Assembly: GCF_019443325.1 (NCBI RefSeq)
Contig: NZ_CP080383.1
Location: forward strand, 2,294,001 to 2,358,000
Reading direction: 5' to 3'
Length of the DNA stretch: 64,000 bases
Origin: Cryobacterium sp. PAMC25264
GTDB taxonomy: Bacteria > Actinomycetota > Actinomycetes > Actinomycetales > Microbacteriaceae
The position numbers and the translations under genes were made by a program. Under the pieces are notes generated by a model. That model saw only the letters and a list, made by a program, of their open reading frames with translations, was not told where the DNA came from and did no database searches. Below are positions 18,301 to 25,966 of the stretch, in pieces (the first letter of the stretch is position 1; each line of letters starts with the position of its first letter).

Positions 18301-18704
18301 CCGCTCCAGGTGGCGCCCTTGCGCAGGTAAGTGCTGACAGCGCGGTCGAGGCTTTCGTCGGCCTCCTTGCTCCAGGCGCCACGTACGTAGCTCACGAGGG
18401 TGCGGTCGTCGTTGCGGCTCGCGGAGTCCTGCGCGGCGGCGTTGAAACGCAGCCATTTATCCGGTGTGAGCACGGTGCCGATCGCGTCGAGAAGCGACGA
18501 TTTGCCCGAACCGGATGCGCCGGTGAACAGGTGCCCCTTGCGGGCCACGTCGATGCGGTGGTGCCCGTCGAAGGTGCCCCAGTTGAGCAATTCCACCCGG
18601 GCCAGGCGCCACTGGCCGACGTGGATGGGGGCGGTCGAGGTTCCAGCACCCTGCTCGGCCTCATCTGGTGTGTCGTTCAGGCCGGGTATCTCCAGCATCG
18701 TCAT
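15343..18704 (-). CDS. jetC: Wadjet SMC-like ATPase JetC, single-base frameshift near 3' end
   Basis: SMC/MukB-like motor of Wadjet. The N-terminal head has Walker A GASGSGKSS at about 62-70. A central region rich in Ala, Glu, Arg and Leu is predicted coiled coil, with a hinge-like section in mid-protein. The C-terminal head has the ABC signature AGLSGGQRQKL and Walker B TIILDEAFDKAD. Just after GFHMILATP the raw frame breaks near 15460; restoring one base in the plus-strand string TCTCGGGGTGG gives the expected EKLLQTIEPYVGG ending, with a stop overlapping the jetD start. Uncorrected, the frame runs on to 15273 with an unrelated basic tail. ATG 18704 overlaps the jetB stop by four bases. Confidence 0.92.
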
Positions 18705-19441
18705 GATGTCATTCCCTCGGTCTCATTGCCGTCGGCGCTGTGCTCTCCGTCGAAGACAGGTTCGTCGAGACCACCGACATTCGAGACGACGCCGGTACCG
18801 CCGGCCTCAGCGATGCGTCGGTACTCGGCGCCGATCGCCGCAATCTGGTTGGCGTCGACGATCAGCCGGAGCACCGGGGAGATCTCGGCCCGGTCCTCAG
18901 CACCGGCTTGGTGGATCACCCGGAGAGTGTTTTTCATCTTGAGCCACGTGGAATTCAATCGTTTGTTGAAATCGCTCTCGTCGCGGTCGGCTGTGCGGTA
19001 CACGCGCAACTGCTCGAAGACATCCTCCTGACCCACGATCACCCGACCGTCCCCCTCACCCGCCAACAGCATCTGGCGCAGAACCAGCAGCATCGCGGTG
19101 TCCAGGAAGGTGAGTGCGGCCGTGCGTACCGCGCTGGGCGCCTTCAGTTCGTCGGTGCTCACGTTGCGCACGAACGCGAACTCCCCCACCCGGTCGATGA
19201 CCAGCTCCAGGAACAGCTCGTGCAGACGCGATCGGACGCCCGCCTCGTCGCTGAGCAGGGCCGACCAGAGAGCGGGGGCCTTAACGCCGGAGAGGTAAGG
19301 GCCCTTGATCAGCTCGAGCAGCGCCCGCCGGGACTGCTCGCTGATCACGCCGGTATCGCCGGCCCAGAGGCCGGGTGCTGAACGCGCATCCGTCTCACCG
19401 GCCTGGCCGGTACCGATCTCGATGGTGAAGTCATTGGTCAC
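18701..19441 (-). CDS. jetB: Wadjet protein JetB (DUF4194, kite-like subunit)
   Basis: A 246-residue DUF4194 protein, the MukE/kite-like subunit that bridges JetA and the JetC heads. Typical features are LIKGPYLSGVKAPALWSALL near residue 40, a winged-helix-like middle (RSRLHELFLELVIDRVGEFAFVR), and VFEQLRVYRTADRDESDFNK. GTG 19441 is taken as the start because it overlaps the jetA TGA (19438-19440); the upstream extension is a shadow of jetA. Its stop overlaps the jetC ATG. The tight overlaps indicate one coupled operon. Confidence 0.93.
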   Translation of the reverse strand: MTNDFTIEIGTGQAGETDARSAPGLWAGDTGVISEQSRRALLELIKGPYLSGVKAPALWSALLSDEAGVRSRLHELFLELVIDRVGEFAFVRNVSTDELKAPSAVRTAALTFLDTAMLLVLRQMLLAGEGDGRVIVGQEDVFEQLRVYRTADRDESDFNKRLNSTWLKMKNTLRVIHQAGAEDRAEISPVLRLIVDANQIAAIGAEYRRIAEAGGTGVVSNVGGLDEPVFDGEHSADGNETEGMTS

Positions 19442-20889
19442 AGAAGTCTCCCCGTGAAGCGGTAGGTAGGAATGTCGGCGGCTCTCGCCACTCCGTCGGC
19501 GCCCTGCCAGCGCACCGTTTCGGTGCCATCGGCGGCGGTGCCTTGCGTGGCGGCAAGGGTGAGGAGCCCGACCACGCTGGCCACACCCTGGCTGGCCGGA
19601 TGCCGGTCGAGCACCTCGGCGACGGTGCACTGCTCTACCTCGGCCAGCAGGGCGTTCACGTTGCCGGTGAGTTCGGCAAAGTCGATCTCTGTGGCGCGGG
19701 CCAGGGCCCGGAGGGCCTCGAGGTCGGCCACACCGGCCATGTGTTCCACGATCGGGGCAGTCGCGTCGAGCTCCGCCGGGTCATGCAGGCGGATCGCGCC
19801 CACGCTGCCCAGTGACACAGCCGATAGATCGAGGTGCACGGTGGTGGGCTGGTATGGCTTGATGTGTCTGGATGCTTCGACACCGCTGGCCAGCGCCGTG
19901 CGCAGGAGCCCCCGCAAGACCCGGTCGCGCTGATAGTCCTGCGACTGCACGTAGCGGCGCAGGCCGCGCGCGAAGGTGGTGATGACCTCGTGGATCTCAC
20001 CGCTGTGGTCTTTGAGGGTGCCGATGAACCGGCGCAGGTAGCGGCGTTGGGCTGTGCTGAGTTCGCCGGCGAAGTCGCGGTCGAGCACCCGGGCGATGGC
20101 GTCGTCGAAGGCGCTGCCGACCGCAGGGTCGAGCACAAGGGCGGAGAACCCGGCGAAGCTGCGCCCCTCATCGGACTCGCCGATCAGGTCGACGCCGCGG
20201 AACACCTCGTCGAGGACCGCACGCTGGCTGTCATCGGATTCGACGATCCGGGCCCTGAGGTCGCGGTTGAGGGTCTCGAACTCGGCACGCACCCGCGCGA
20301 AGTCCGAGGGAATCTCCTCGGCCTGCGAGAGGATGTCGCGAATGCGCTCCAGCGCCCGGGCGTCGTCGAGGGTGTCGAGCTCGCCGGCGTGGATGCGGTC
20401 GATCTGCGCGTCGATCCGGTCGCGCTGGGCGTGCAATTGTTCCAGCCTCCGGGTGGCGTCCGGGTCGGTTTCGATCGCCAGCTGGCCCAGCTGAACGCCG
20501 ATGCTGGCCAGGCGCGATTCGGTCACGGTCTGCCGCGGCGCGGCGAGCTGCTCGAGGAACCGGATCGCGCCCAGCGCGCCCGCCGAGAGTTCGAAGGTTT
20601 CGCCGCGGGCCGCGTCGGCGGGGCGCCGAGTGAGGTAGCCGGCCTTGCGCCATTCGGCGCAGTAGCCCTGGCCGCTCAGCGGCAGGGTCAGCCCGTGCGC
20701 GCGCAGCCCCTCGAGGTCGTGGTCGATGAGTTCGTACAGCTCGTCCGTGGGCAACCGCCGGTCTTCACCACCGAGATGCTCGTTGAGCAGTGCCGCGATC
20801 ACGGGAGCATTGTCGGCGCGCAGCAGCTGCCAGGTGGCATCCGTGTCGACGAGTTGTCGCAGCGCATGTGTCTGGCTCAGTGCGGACAC
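19438..20889 (-). CDS. jetA: Wadjet protein JetA (DUF3375, kleisin-like)
   Basis: A 483-residue DUF3375 protein, the kleisin/MukF-like subunit of Wadjet. The N-terminal winged-helix region has YCAEWRKAGYLTRRP and GAIRFLEQLAAPRQTVTESR. A helical, coiled-coil-prone middle follows (RRLEQLHAQRDRIDAQIDRI, LERIRDILSQAEEIP) and the C-terminal part has RGLLRTALASG. The start is GTG 20889 with AAGGAG about nine bases upstream. It is the first gene of jetABCD and is divergent from the yefM-yoeB pair with 155 bp between the starts. The family set (DUF3375, DUF4194, SbcC-like, DUF3322/DUF2220) defines Wadjet; I am less sure of the subtype number. Confidence 0.93.
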   Translation of the reverse strand: MSALSQTHALRQLVDTDATWQLLRADNAPVIAALLNEHLGGEDRRLPTDELYELIDHDLEGLRAHGLTLPLSGQGYCAEWRKAGYLTRRPADAARGETFELSAGALGAIRFLEQLAAPRQTVTESRLASIGVQLGQLAIETDPDATRRLEQLHAQRDRIDAQIDRIHAGELDTLDDARALERIRDILSQAEEIPSDFARVRAEFETLNRDLRARIVESDDSQRAVLDEVFRGVDLIGESDEGRSFAGFSALVLDPAVGSAFDDAIARVLDRDFAGELSTAQRRYLRRFIGTLKDHSGEIHEVITTFARGLRRYVQSQDYQRDRVLRGLLRTALASGVEASRHIKPYQPTTVHLDLSAVSLGSVGAIRLHDPAELDATAPIVEHMAGVADLEALRALARATEIDFAELTGNVNALLAEVEQCTVAEVLDRHPASQGVASVVGLLTLAATQGTAADGTETVRWQGADGVARAADIPTYRFTGRLL

Positions 20890-21008
20890 GCGGTGGAACT
20901 CCTTGGGCTGGGTGCGGGAGGGGAGGGGCGACAGCGACCGGCACGCGAATTCCGTGCCTGCACACGAGACTAGTGACCAAAACCTCTCAGGGAATCCACG
21001 ACCACAAG

Positions 21009-21028
21009 TGGTACGTTATTCTGTACCA
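21009..21028. promoter_or_regulatory. Candidate YefM-YoeB operator
   Basis: TGGTAC (21009-21014) and GTACCA (21023-21028) form an inverted repeat ending 16 bp before the antitoxin start. A TATTCT -10-like hexamer (21017-21022) lies inside it, so binding would block the promoter, as YefM autoregulation requires. Confidence 0.6.
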
Positions 21029-21044
21029 GTCGGAGGGAAGCGTC

Positions 21045-21290
21045 GTGGCAATTACAGCCTCACAAGCAAGGGCTCAGTTGTTCCCGTTGATCGAAAAGGT
21101 CAATGAGGACCACATGCCCATCGAAATCGTCTCCAAGAAGGGCAGCGCGGTTCTCATGTCGCTGGCTGACTACGAGGCACTCGAAGAAACCGCCTACCTG
21201 CTGCGTTCCCCCGCTAACGCGGCGCACCTGCTCGAAAGCATCGCGCAGCACCGGGCCGGCACGGCGAGCGTTCGTCCCCTGGCCGAGTGA
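21045..21290 (+). CDS. yefM: Antitoxin, YefM/Phd family
   Basis: An 81-residue antitoxin that should bind DNA through its N-terminal fold and neutralise the downstream toxin. It shows the family pattern MAITASQARAQLFPLIEKV, then PIEIVSKKGSAVLMSLADYE, and the more acidic C-terminal segment that wraps the toxin (ALEETAYLLRSPANAAHLL). GTG 21045 is preferred because GGAGGG lies seven bases upstream. Its TGA overlaps the toxin GTG, so the pair is translationally coupled. A palindromic operator lies just upstream. Confidence 0.93.
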   Translation: MAITASQARAQLFPLIEKVNEDHMPIEIVSKKGSAVLMSLADYEALEETAYLLRSPANAAHLLESIAQHRAGTASVRPLAE

Positions 21291-21541
21291 TAATCGCGTT
21301 CACGGATGCCGGCTGGGACGACTATCAATATTGGGTCACCACTGACCGGACGATGGTGAAACGCATCAACAAGCTCATCGCCGACGTGCAACGCACCCCG
21401 TTCACCGGCATCGGTAAACCCGAAGCGCTCAAGCATCAACTCGCCGGGTACTGGTCCCGCCGCATCACCGATGAACACCGGCTGGTGTACACGGTGGAGC
21501 AGAACGAGATCGTCATCATCGCCGCTCGGCATCACTACTAA
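21287..21541 (+). CDS. yoeB: mRNA interferase toxin YoeB
   Basis: An 84-residue ribosome-dependent endoribonuclease of the RelE superfamily. The residues used for catalysis in E. coli YoeB fall at the same positions here: E46 (KPEALKHQL), R65 (DEHRLVY) and the C-terminal H83-Y84 (ARHHY). The length is also identical, so the toxin looks active. The start is GTG 21287, overlapping the antitoxin stop. Its stop lies only 7 bp from the end of the convergent POT gene, so read-through into the antisense of that gene is likely. Confidence 0.95.
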   Translation: MIIAFTDAGWDDYQYWVTTDRTMVKRINKLIADVQRTPFTGIGKPEALKHQLAGYWSRRITDEHRLVYTVEQNEIVIIAARHHY

Positions 21542-21548
21542 GCCGGAG

Positions 21549-23021
21549 CTACCGAACCCCGCTCATCAGCCGCAGAATCGGCCGGGTGAAGAGCCCCAGG
21601 ATGACGCCCAGCACGATGGCGATGCCGCCGAGAACACCGAAGTACAGCTGCTCGGGAGCGGTGGCGTACCACTCGGCCAGGACCCCGGAGACCGCGGTGC
21701 CGAGGGCCACGGAGAGGAAGAACAACGCCACCATCTGCGTCTTGAACAGCTCGGGCGCGAGCTTGGTCGACACCGACAGGCCCACCGGCGACAGCAGCAG
21801 CTCGGCGATCGTAAAGACCAGCAGGATGCCGATCAGTGCGAGCAACGGGGTGGAATTCGCCGCTCCCCCGGCGAACGGCAGGAACAGCAGGAACGCCACG
21901 CCCATGATGCCCGTGCCGAACGCGAACTTCACCGGCGTGGAGGGCTGCTTGGCACCCCACCGGGTCCAGAGCGCGGCGAACACCCCCGACAGCACGATGA
22001 TGAAGACCGGGTTGATCGACTGCACCCACGGCACCGGCATCTCCCAGCCGAACAGGTTGCGGTTCAGTCGCTCGTCCGAGTAGATCGTCACCACGGTGAA
22101 CTGCTGCTGGTACAGCGACCAGAACGCCGCACTCGCGATGAACAGCGGGATGAACGCGTACACCCGGTGGCGCTCCACGGTGGAGATGTGCCGGTTGCTG
22201 AGGATCACCACGAAGTACGTGACGGAGGCCACGATCGTCACGCCGATCACGATGGTCACCAGGTTCGACGCGGTGATCACCCCTGTGGCCACGAGCACCA
22301 CGATGAGCAGGATGCCGCCGGCCGCGATGGCGGAGTAGGGCAGATACCGGCGGCGCGGCAGCGGGTCGGGCACCTCGTGAGCCACGGCGGGCAGCCGCTT
22401 GCGGCCGAAGGAGTACTGGGTGAGGCCGATAGCCATGCCCACGGCGGCCAGGCCGAAGCCGTAGTGGAAGCCGAGAGTGGTCTGCAGCAGCCCGGTCAGC
22501 AGCGGGCCGAAGAACGCGCCCAGGTTGATGCCGAGGTAGAACAGCGAGAAGCCGGCGTCGCGCCGCGGATCGTCCTTCCGGTACAGCGTGCCCACCACGG
22601 AGGTGGCATTGGCCTTGAGACCTCCGCTGCCGAAAGCCACCAGGATGAGGCCCACCACGACCCCCGCGACATCCGGGATCAGTGCGAGGGCGATGTGCCC
22701 GCACATGATGACCACGGCGCTGTAGAAGAGCACCCGCTCGGAGCCGGCCAGCCGGTCGGCGATCCAGGCACCGAGAATCGTGGAGAGGTAGACCGCTCCC
22801 CCGTATGCGCCCACGACGCCCGCCGCCGTGGCCTGTGGGATGCCCAGACCGCCCTCTCGGGCCGAGTAGTACAGGTAGAGAAGCAGGATGCCCTGCATCC
22901 CGTAGAACGAGAAGCGCTCCCACATCTCGACGCCGAAGATGCTGGCCAGCGCCCGCGGCTGACCGAAGAATCGGTGGTCGTTCTGTGCGTTCTCTACCCC
23001 AGGCTCGGTGATCTCCGCCAT
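21549..23021 (-). CDS. POT-family di/tripeptide:proton symporter, copy 2
   Basis: A 490-residue paralogue of the protein at 12539-14011, with the same motifs (EMWERFSFYGMQGILLLYLY, LGINLGAFFGPLLTG) and long stretches of identical nucleotides. It opens MAEITEPGVENAQNDHRFFG and differs from copy 1 mostly before the DHRFFGQP anchor and in the loop after EVPDPLPR. The start-to-start distance between copies is 9010 bp. The adjacent 3' neighbour is yoeB on the other strand. Together the copies could serve as direct repeats for loss or gain of the enclosed cassette. Confidence 0.92.
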   Translation of the reverse strand: MAEITEPGVENAQNDHRFFGQPRALASIFGVEMWERFSFYGMQGILLLYLYYSAREGGLGIPQATAAGVVGAYGGAVYLSTILGAWIADRLAGSERVLFYSAVVIMCGHIALALIPDVAGVVVGLILVAFGSGGLKANATSVVGTLYRKDDPRRDAGFSLFYLGINLGAFFGPLLTGLLQTTLGFHYGFGLAAVGMAIGLTQYSFGRKRLPAVAHEVPDPLPRRRYLPYSAIAAGGILLIVVLVATGVITASNLVTIVIGVTIVASVTYFVVILSNRHISTVERHRVYAFIPLFIASAAFWSLYQQQFTVVTIYSDERLNRNLFGWEMPVPWVQSINPVFIIVLSGVFAALWTRWGAKQPSTPVKFAFGTGIMGVAFLLFLPFAGGAANSTPLLALIGILLVFTIAELLLSPVGLSVSTKLAPELFKTQMVALFFLSVALGTAVSGVLAEWYATAPEQLYFGVLGGIAIVLGVILGLFTRPILRLMSGVR

Positions 23022-23090
23022 GCTTCCACGCTACGCCTGAGATGTGCGGAGCACGACCTCTATCTCCTCGCTGGTCGGGTTAACTCCTCG

Positions 23091-23322
23091 CCGGTCGAGC
23101 CCGTCGAGACCCCGCAACCCAACCTCGACAGCCCCACCATCTCGCTGGTCGAGCCCGTCGAGACCCGGTGAGCCGGCCTGTGGAAGGCGTCCATTGCGCT
23201 GGTCGAGCCCGTCGAGACCCGGTGAGCGGATCTCGAGGCACGTCAAGAGGTCTCCTAAGGAAGTGCGCTTCCGCCGACCACCCGGGCGCGAAGCGCCCCC
23301 ACAGCTCGACAGGCTCGACCGG
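23091..23322. repeat. Dispersed GGTCGAGCC..GAGACC repeats (three direct, one inverted)
   Basis: Copies of CTGGTCGAGCCCGTCGAGACC or close variants lie at 23091-23111, 23145-23165 and 23199-23219, spaced 54 bp apart; an inverted partial copy (GCTCGACAGGCTCGACCGG) is at 23304-23322. They share the core of the tandem array at 4680. The surrounding gap 23022-23374 holds no gene I can support. Repeats of this kind are common between genes in Microbacteriaceae. Confidence 0.85.
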
Positions 23323-23374
23323 CGACGGGGGCGCGACATGCACGCACGTGCCGAGGGGGCCCAGAGCCGCTTCT

Positions 23375-23710
23375 TTACGCGATGCCCAGTTGCACCAGCA
23401 GCCGCGGAAGGTCCGCGACGAGGGCGTTCCACACGATCTGGTAGTCCGTGTTCGCGTCGCGCGCGAGGTAGTCACCCATAGCGCGCAGCTCGTTCCAGGC
23501 CACCTCCGGGTGCAGGTCCCGGTACCCCTCGGGCAACCGCTCCACGGCTGTCTGCAGATCGATCACAATGGCCTTCGCGGCCAGCTGTTGGGTGCGGTCG
23601 CCTGGGTCGAAGAACACGTCCCGGCCGCGCGCGGTGATGAGGTTGGCGTGGCGCACGAGATCCCGGATGTCGGCCAGCAGCGCATCCGTGCGGTCGAATT
23701 CGTGGGTCAT
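23375..23710 (-). CDS. HepT-like (DUF86) protein with degenerate catalytic motif
   Basis: A 111-residue all-helical protein resembling the HEPN-domain HepT toxins (DUF86). The match is in the second half: RLPEGYRDLHPEVAWNELRA, then YQIVWNALVADLPRLLVQL. In active HepT the segment after W..L/I..M is RN.L.H.Y, giving the R-x4-H ribonuclease centre; here it reads AMGDYLARDANTDYQ and lacks both residues. It is therefore probably not a nuclease. ATG 23710 is preferred because AGGGGAG lies upstream. It follows a small XRE regulator by 28 bp on the same strand, so the two form one module. Confidence 0.68.
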   Translation of the reverse strand: MTHEFDRTDALLADIRDLVRHANLITARGRDVFFDPGDRTQQLAAKAIVIDLQTAVERLPEGYRDLHPEVAWNELRAMGDYLARDANTDYQIVWNALVADLPRLLVQLGIA

Positions 23711-23738
23711 CGGGTATCGCTCCCCTGGCTTCGGTCGC

Positions 23739-23912
23739 TCACAACGGCACCGTCGCGGCGAGAATGCGGGCGAGGGTCTCGGGCCGTGGCTGCACCCGGC
23801 CCGTCTCGTAGGCCGAGAGGTTGGGCTGCGGCACACCGGCACGCCGGGCCAGCTGGGTCTGCGAGAGACCGGCTCGGGCCCGCGCATCGAGAATGCTGCC
23901 TGACGAACTCAT
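23739..23912 (-). CDS. Small XRE-family helix-turn-helix regulator (57 aa)
   Basis: ATG 23912 to TGA 23741-23739 encodes a 57-residue XRE domain and nothing else: ILDARARAGLSQTQLARRAG, then VPQPNLSAYETGRVQPRPET and LARILAATVPL. All helices of a Cro/C1-type HTH are present, including the recognition helix QPNLSAYE. A 19-bp palindrome sits just upstream of the start and is the obvious target. The gene is followed by the HepT-like gene and probably represses both. Confidence 0.85.
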   Translation of the reverse strand: MSSSGSILDARARAGLSQTQLARRAGVPQPNLSAYETGRVQPRPETLARILAATVPL

Positions 23913-23919
23913 GGCGAAA

Positions 23920-23938
23920 TCATAGCTCCGGGCTATGA
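23920..23938. promoter_or_regulatory. Palindromic operator of the XRE/HepT-like module
   Basis: TCATAGCTCCGGGCTATGA has perfect 7-bp arms (TCATAGC / GCTATGA) around TCCGG. It lies 7 bp upstream of the XRE start and 34 bp upstream of the divergent gene at 23973, so it could control both directions. Confidence 0.75.
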
Positions 23939-23972
23939 GCGCGGGGCGGGGCTAGCTGTAAGACTTATCGCT

Positions 23973-25274
23973 ATGTGCCCGCCAGATACCGACCGGTTCG
24001 CGGATGCGCCCCCGGCGCCGCCCATCGGCTCCCCCACCGACGCATCCGCCGAGACCCTCGCCAAAGCGCGGACCCGCATCCTGGCTATCTTTCGCACCCG
24101 GCGGGAGCTCATCCGGTGGAGCGCGGTCTCGGAGTACGTCGACGACGCCTACGCTGGGGTGCACGAGCTCCGTACCGCTGCGAGTACCTGGGGTAGCGCC
24201 GCGCTCATCCCCACGACGGAGAAGGCAATCGCCGTTGTCGTGAAGCTGCTCCTCCACGCCGACGACTCCAACGGCGAGATCCAGGGTGTGGTCGGCGCTC
24301 TTCTTCAGCTCCACGCCGAGCTATGCAAGGCGGCACCGCCCAGGCCCGCGGTGCTCGCCGAATGGCTCATCGATTTCCGTTTCGGCGGCGCCCAGGGCTT
24401 CTTTGAACCCGACATCGCCCAGTACCGGGACGCGCTGGGTGAGCCCGGCCTCGCCGTGCTCAGCGAACGCCTGGACGCGCTGGAAGCTGAGCTCCCGCCA
24501 CCCACCGACACCTACGACTCGAAGCGTAGGTTGATCGCCGGCTTCCGGCAACGGGTGGCCGTGGCGAGCGGTGATCCCGAGAAAGTCATCGCCAGCTTCG
24601 GCGACCTCACTCGGTCGTATCTCCTGCATGATCTGGCCCAAGCTCTGATGGAAATCGGCGCCATCGACCAAGCGATCGCATACGCCGAACGCGCCGCCCT
24701 GCTCGAGGAGAGCTGGCAGGCCGAGCGTGCCGGCCACTATTGGGCCGAGCTTCTGCACGAGTACCGCGCGCACGACGCAGAACTGGCTGCCCGACAAATG
24801 CTCTTTGATCGTCGGCCGTCCGCGAAGAACGCCTTGGCTCTCGCCCAGGCCGCGGGTGCCCCGAACAGCGCCGTCACCTGGGACTCGCTCGCCGAGGCCG
24901 TGTTCGAGCGGCTTGAGACGCAGCATCCGCGCGAATTGATCGGCACCCTGCTAGAGCTGGACCTCACCGAGCGCGCCTGGGAGGCGGGCGAGCGGCTCAC
25001 CACCGATGTGGGGCTCTGGACCGAGTTGGTGGCCGCGCGGGAGAAAGCCGACCCGGCCGCCGTCGTTCCGGTACTGATCCAACTCATTCAGTCCGACCTC
25101 GCTGTGTCCAAACCCCAGAACTACAAGTCCGCGGTCGGCCGGTTGCGGCAACTGCGCCGAGCCCTCAATGCAACGAATGACGCGCACCGGTTCGCGTTGC
25201 TCATGGTGGAGCTTCGCGACGAGAACAGTCGCCGGCCGACGCTGCTCCAGGCGTTCGACCGCGCAGGGTTCTAG
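23973..25274 (+). CDS. Helical-repeat protein, DUF6880-like
   Basis: A 433-residue, almost entirely helical protein without signal peptide or membrane segment. Paired-helix stretches resembling TPR or HEAT units run through it, for example DLAQALMEIGAIDQAIAYAERAALLEE followed by WAELLHEYRAHDAELAARQM. The segment LAEWLIDFRFGGAQGFFEPDIAQYRDALG resembles DUF6880 proteins, which are often fused to SWIM zinc fingers; no zinc-finger part is present here. I cannot name a function; a scaffold role is plausible. Its start is close to the XRE operator on the divergent side, so co-regulation is possible. Confidence 0.6.
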   Translation: MCPPDTDRFADAPPAPPIGSPTDASAETLAKARTRILAIFRTRRELIRWSAVSEYVDDAYAGVHELRTAASTWGSAALIPTTEKAIAVVVKLLLHADDSNGEIQGVVGALLQLHAELCKAAPPRPAVLAEWLIDFRFGGAQGFFEPDIAQYRDALGEPGLAVLSERLDALEAELPPPTDTYDSKRRLIAGFRQRVAVASGDPEKVIASFGDLTRSYLLHDLAQALMEIGAIDQAIAYAERAALLEESWQAERAGHYWAELLHEYRAHDAELAARQMLFDRRPSAKNALALAQAAGAPNSAVTWDSLAEAVFERLETQHPRELIGTLLELDLTERAWEAGERLTTDVGLWTELVAAREKADPAAVVPVLIQLIQSDLAVSKPQNYKSAVGRLRQLRRALNATNDAHRFALLMVELRDENSRRPTLLQAFDRAGF

Positions 25275-25488
25275 CCGCGCGCTGTTCTAGCGGCGCGCTG
25301 TTCTAGCGGCGCGCTGTCAGAGCTCGCGGTTCACGCGGTGCGCGGGCACGGCACCCGGTTCCAGCGGTGCGCGGGCAACGCGCCCCTGCGCGCCTGGCAC
25401 GCCACGGGCGCAGGGGCGCCTGACCCGCGCGTCCCAACCGCGGCCCCTCACGGTTGGTCAGGCCCACGAGGCGACAGGCGGATGCGCC
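25275..25488. repeat. Intergenic repeats including a 62-bp palindromic element (25369-25430)
   Basis: Immediately after the stop at 25274 the string TCTAGCGGCGCGCTGT (first copy CCGCGCGC) recurs three times in tandem to about 25319. A 62-bp palindromic element follows with arms 25369-25398 and 25401-25430 around AC. The region lies between convergent genes. Confidence 0.8.
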
Positions 25489-25899
25489 CTAACGCGGCCG
25501 GCGCAACCGGATCGGGCCCTTGGCGGTCGAGGGGTCGACCACCGAGCCGCCCTGGGTGATCTGCAGGTCACCGCGGGCGACCATGCGGCGGGCGGCGCGG
25601 CGGGCCGGCTCCATCAGATCGCGCCACTCCTCGCCGCCGATTGCTCGCGCCGCGTCGGACGGGCAGATCGTGGCATCCGTCGCCCGCTTGTCGAGCAGGG
25701 TCGTGATGGTCTCTTCGAGCCGCCGGTCGGTGTCGTCGACCCGGTGGGCGCGGCACGCGTCGGAGCAGTACTTCACGGCGTCCCAGTTCTTGGCCCATTT
25801 GACGCGCCACTCGATGCGGCGGCCGCACGAGGCGCAGGTCTTATCGGCCCGGTCGCCGTCGGGGCCAGACGAGGCGGATGCGTGTTGACGGTGAGCCAT
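25489..25899 (-). CDS. DUF2256-DUF3253 protein (zinc-ribbon plus small winged-helix-like domain)
   Basis: A 136-residue fusion of two small uncharacterised domains. Residues about 20-50 form DUF2256 with a Cys4 zinc site (KTCASCGRRIEWR ... KYCSDACRAHR). Residues about 60-136 are DUF3253 (RLEETITTLLDKRATDATIC, PSDAARAIGGEEWRDLMEPA, and RRMVARGDLQITQGG), which looks like a winged helix. ATG 25899 is chosen because the upstream in-frame region is repeat-derived. The combination is widespread in actinobacteria; the function is unknown. Confidence 0.88.
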   Translation of the reverse strand: MAHRQHASASSGPDGDRADKTCASCGRRIEWRVKWAKNWDAVKYCSDACRAHRVDDTDRRLEETITTLLDKRATDATICPSDAARAIGGEEWRDLMEPARRAARRMVARGDLQITQGGSVVDPSTAKGPIRLRRPR

Positions 25900-25966
25900 G
25901 CTTCTATCCTGCGTGATCGGGCCGACATCGTGGGATTGTCGTTCCGCAGAGGGAGCTCCAACCGCC

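Noticed and set aside
14156..20889. MukBEF condensin instead of Wadjet
   Set aside because: The family set DUF3375, DUF4194, SbcC-like and DUF3322/DUF2220, including a JetD nuclease, identifies Wadjet; chromosomal MukBEF has no JetD.
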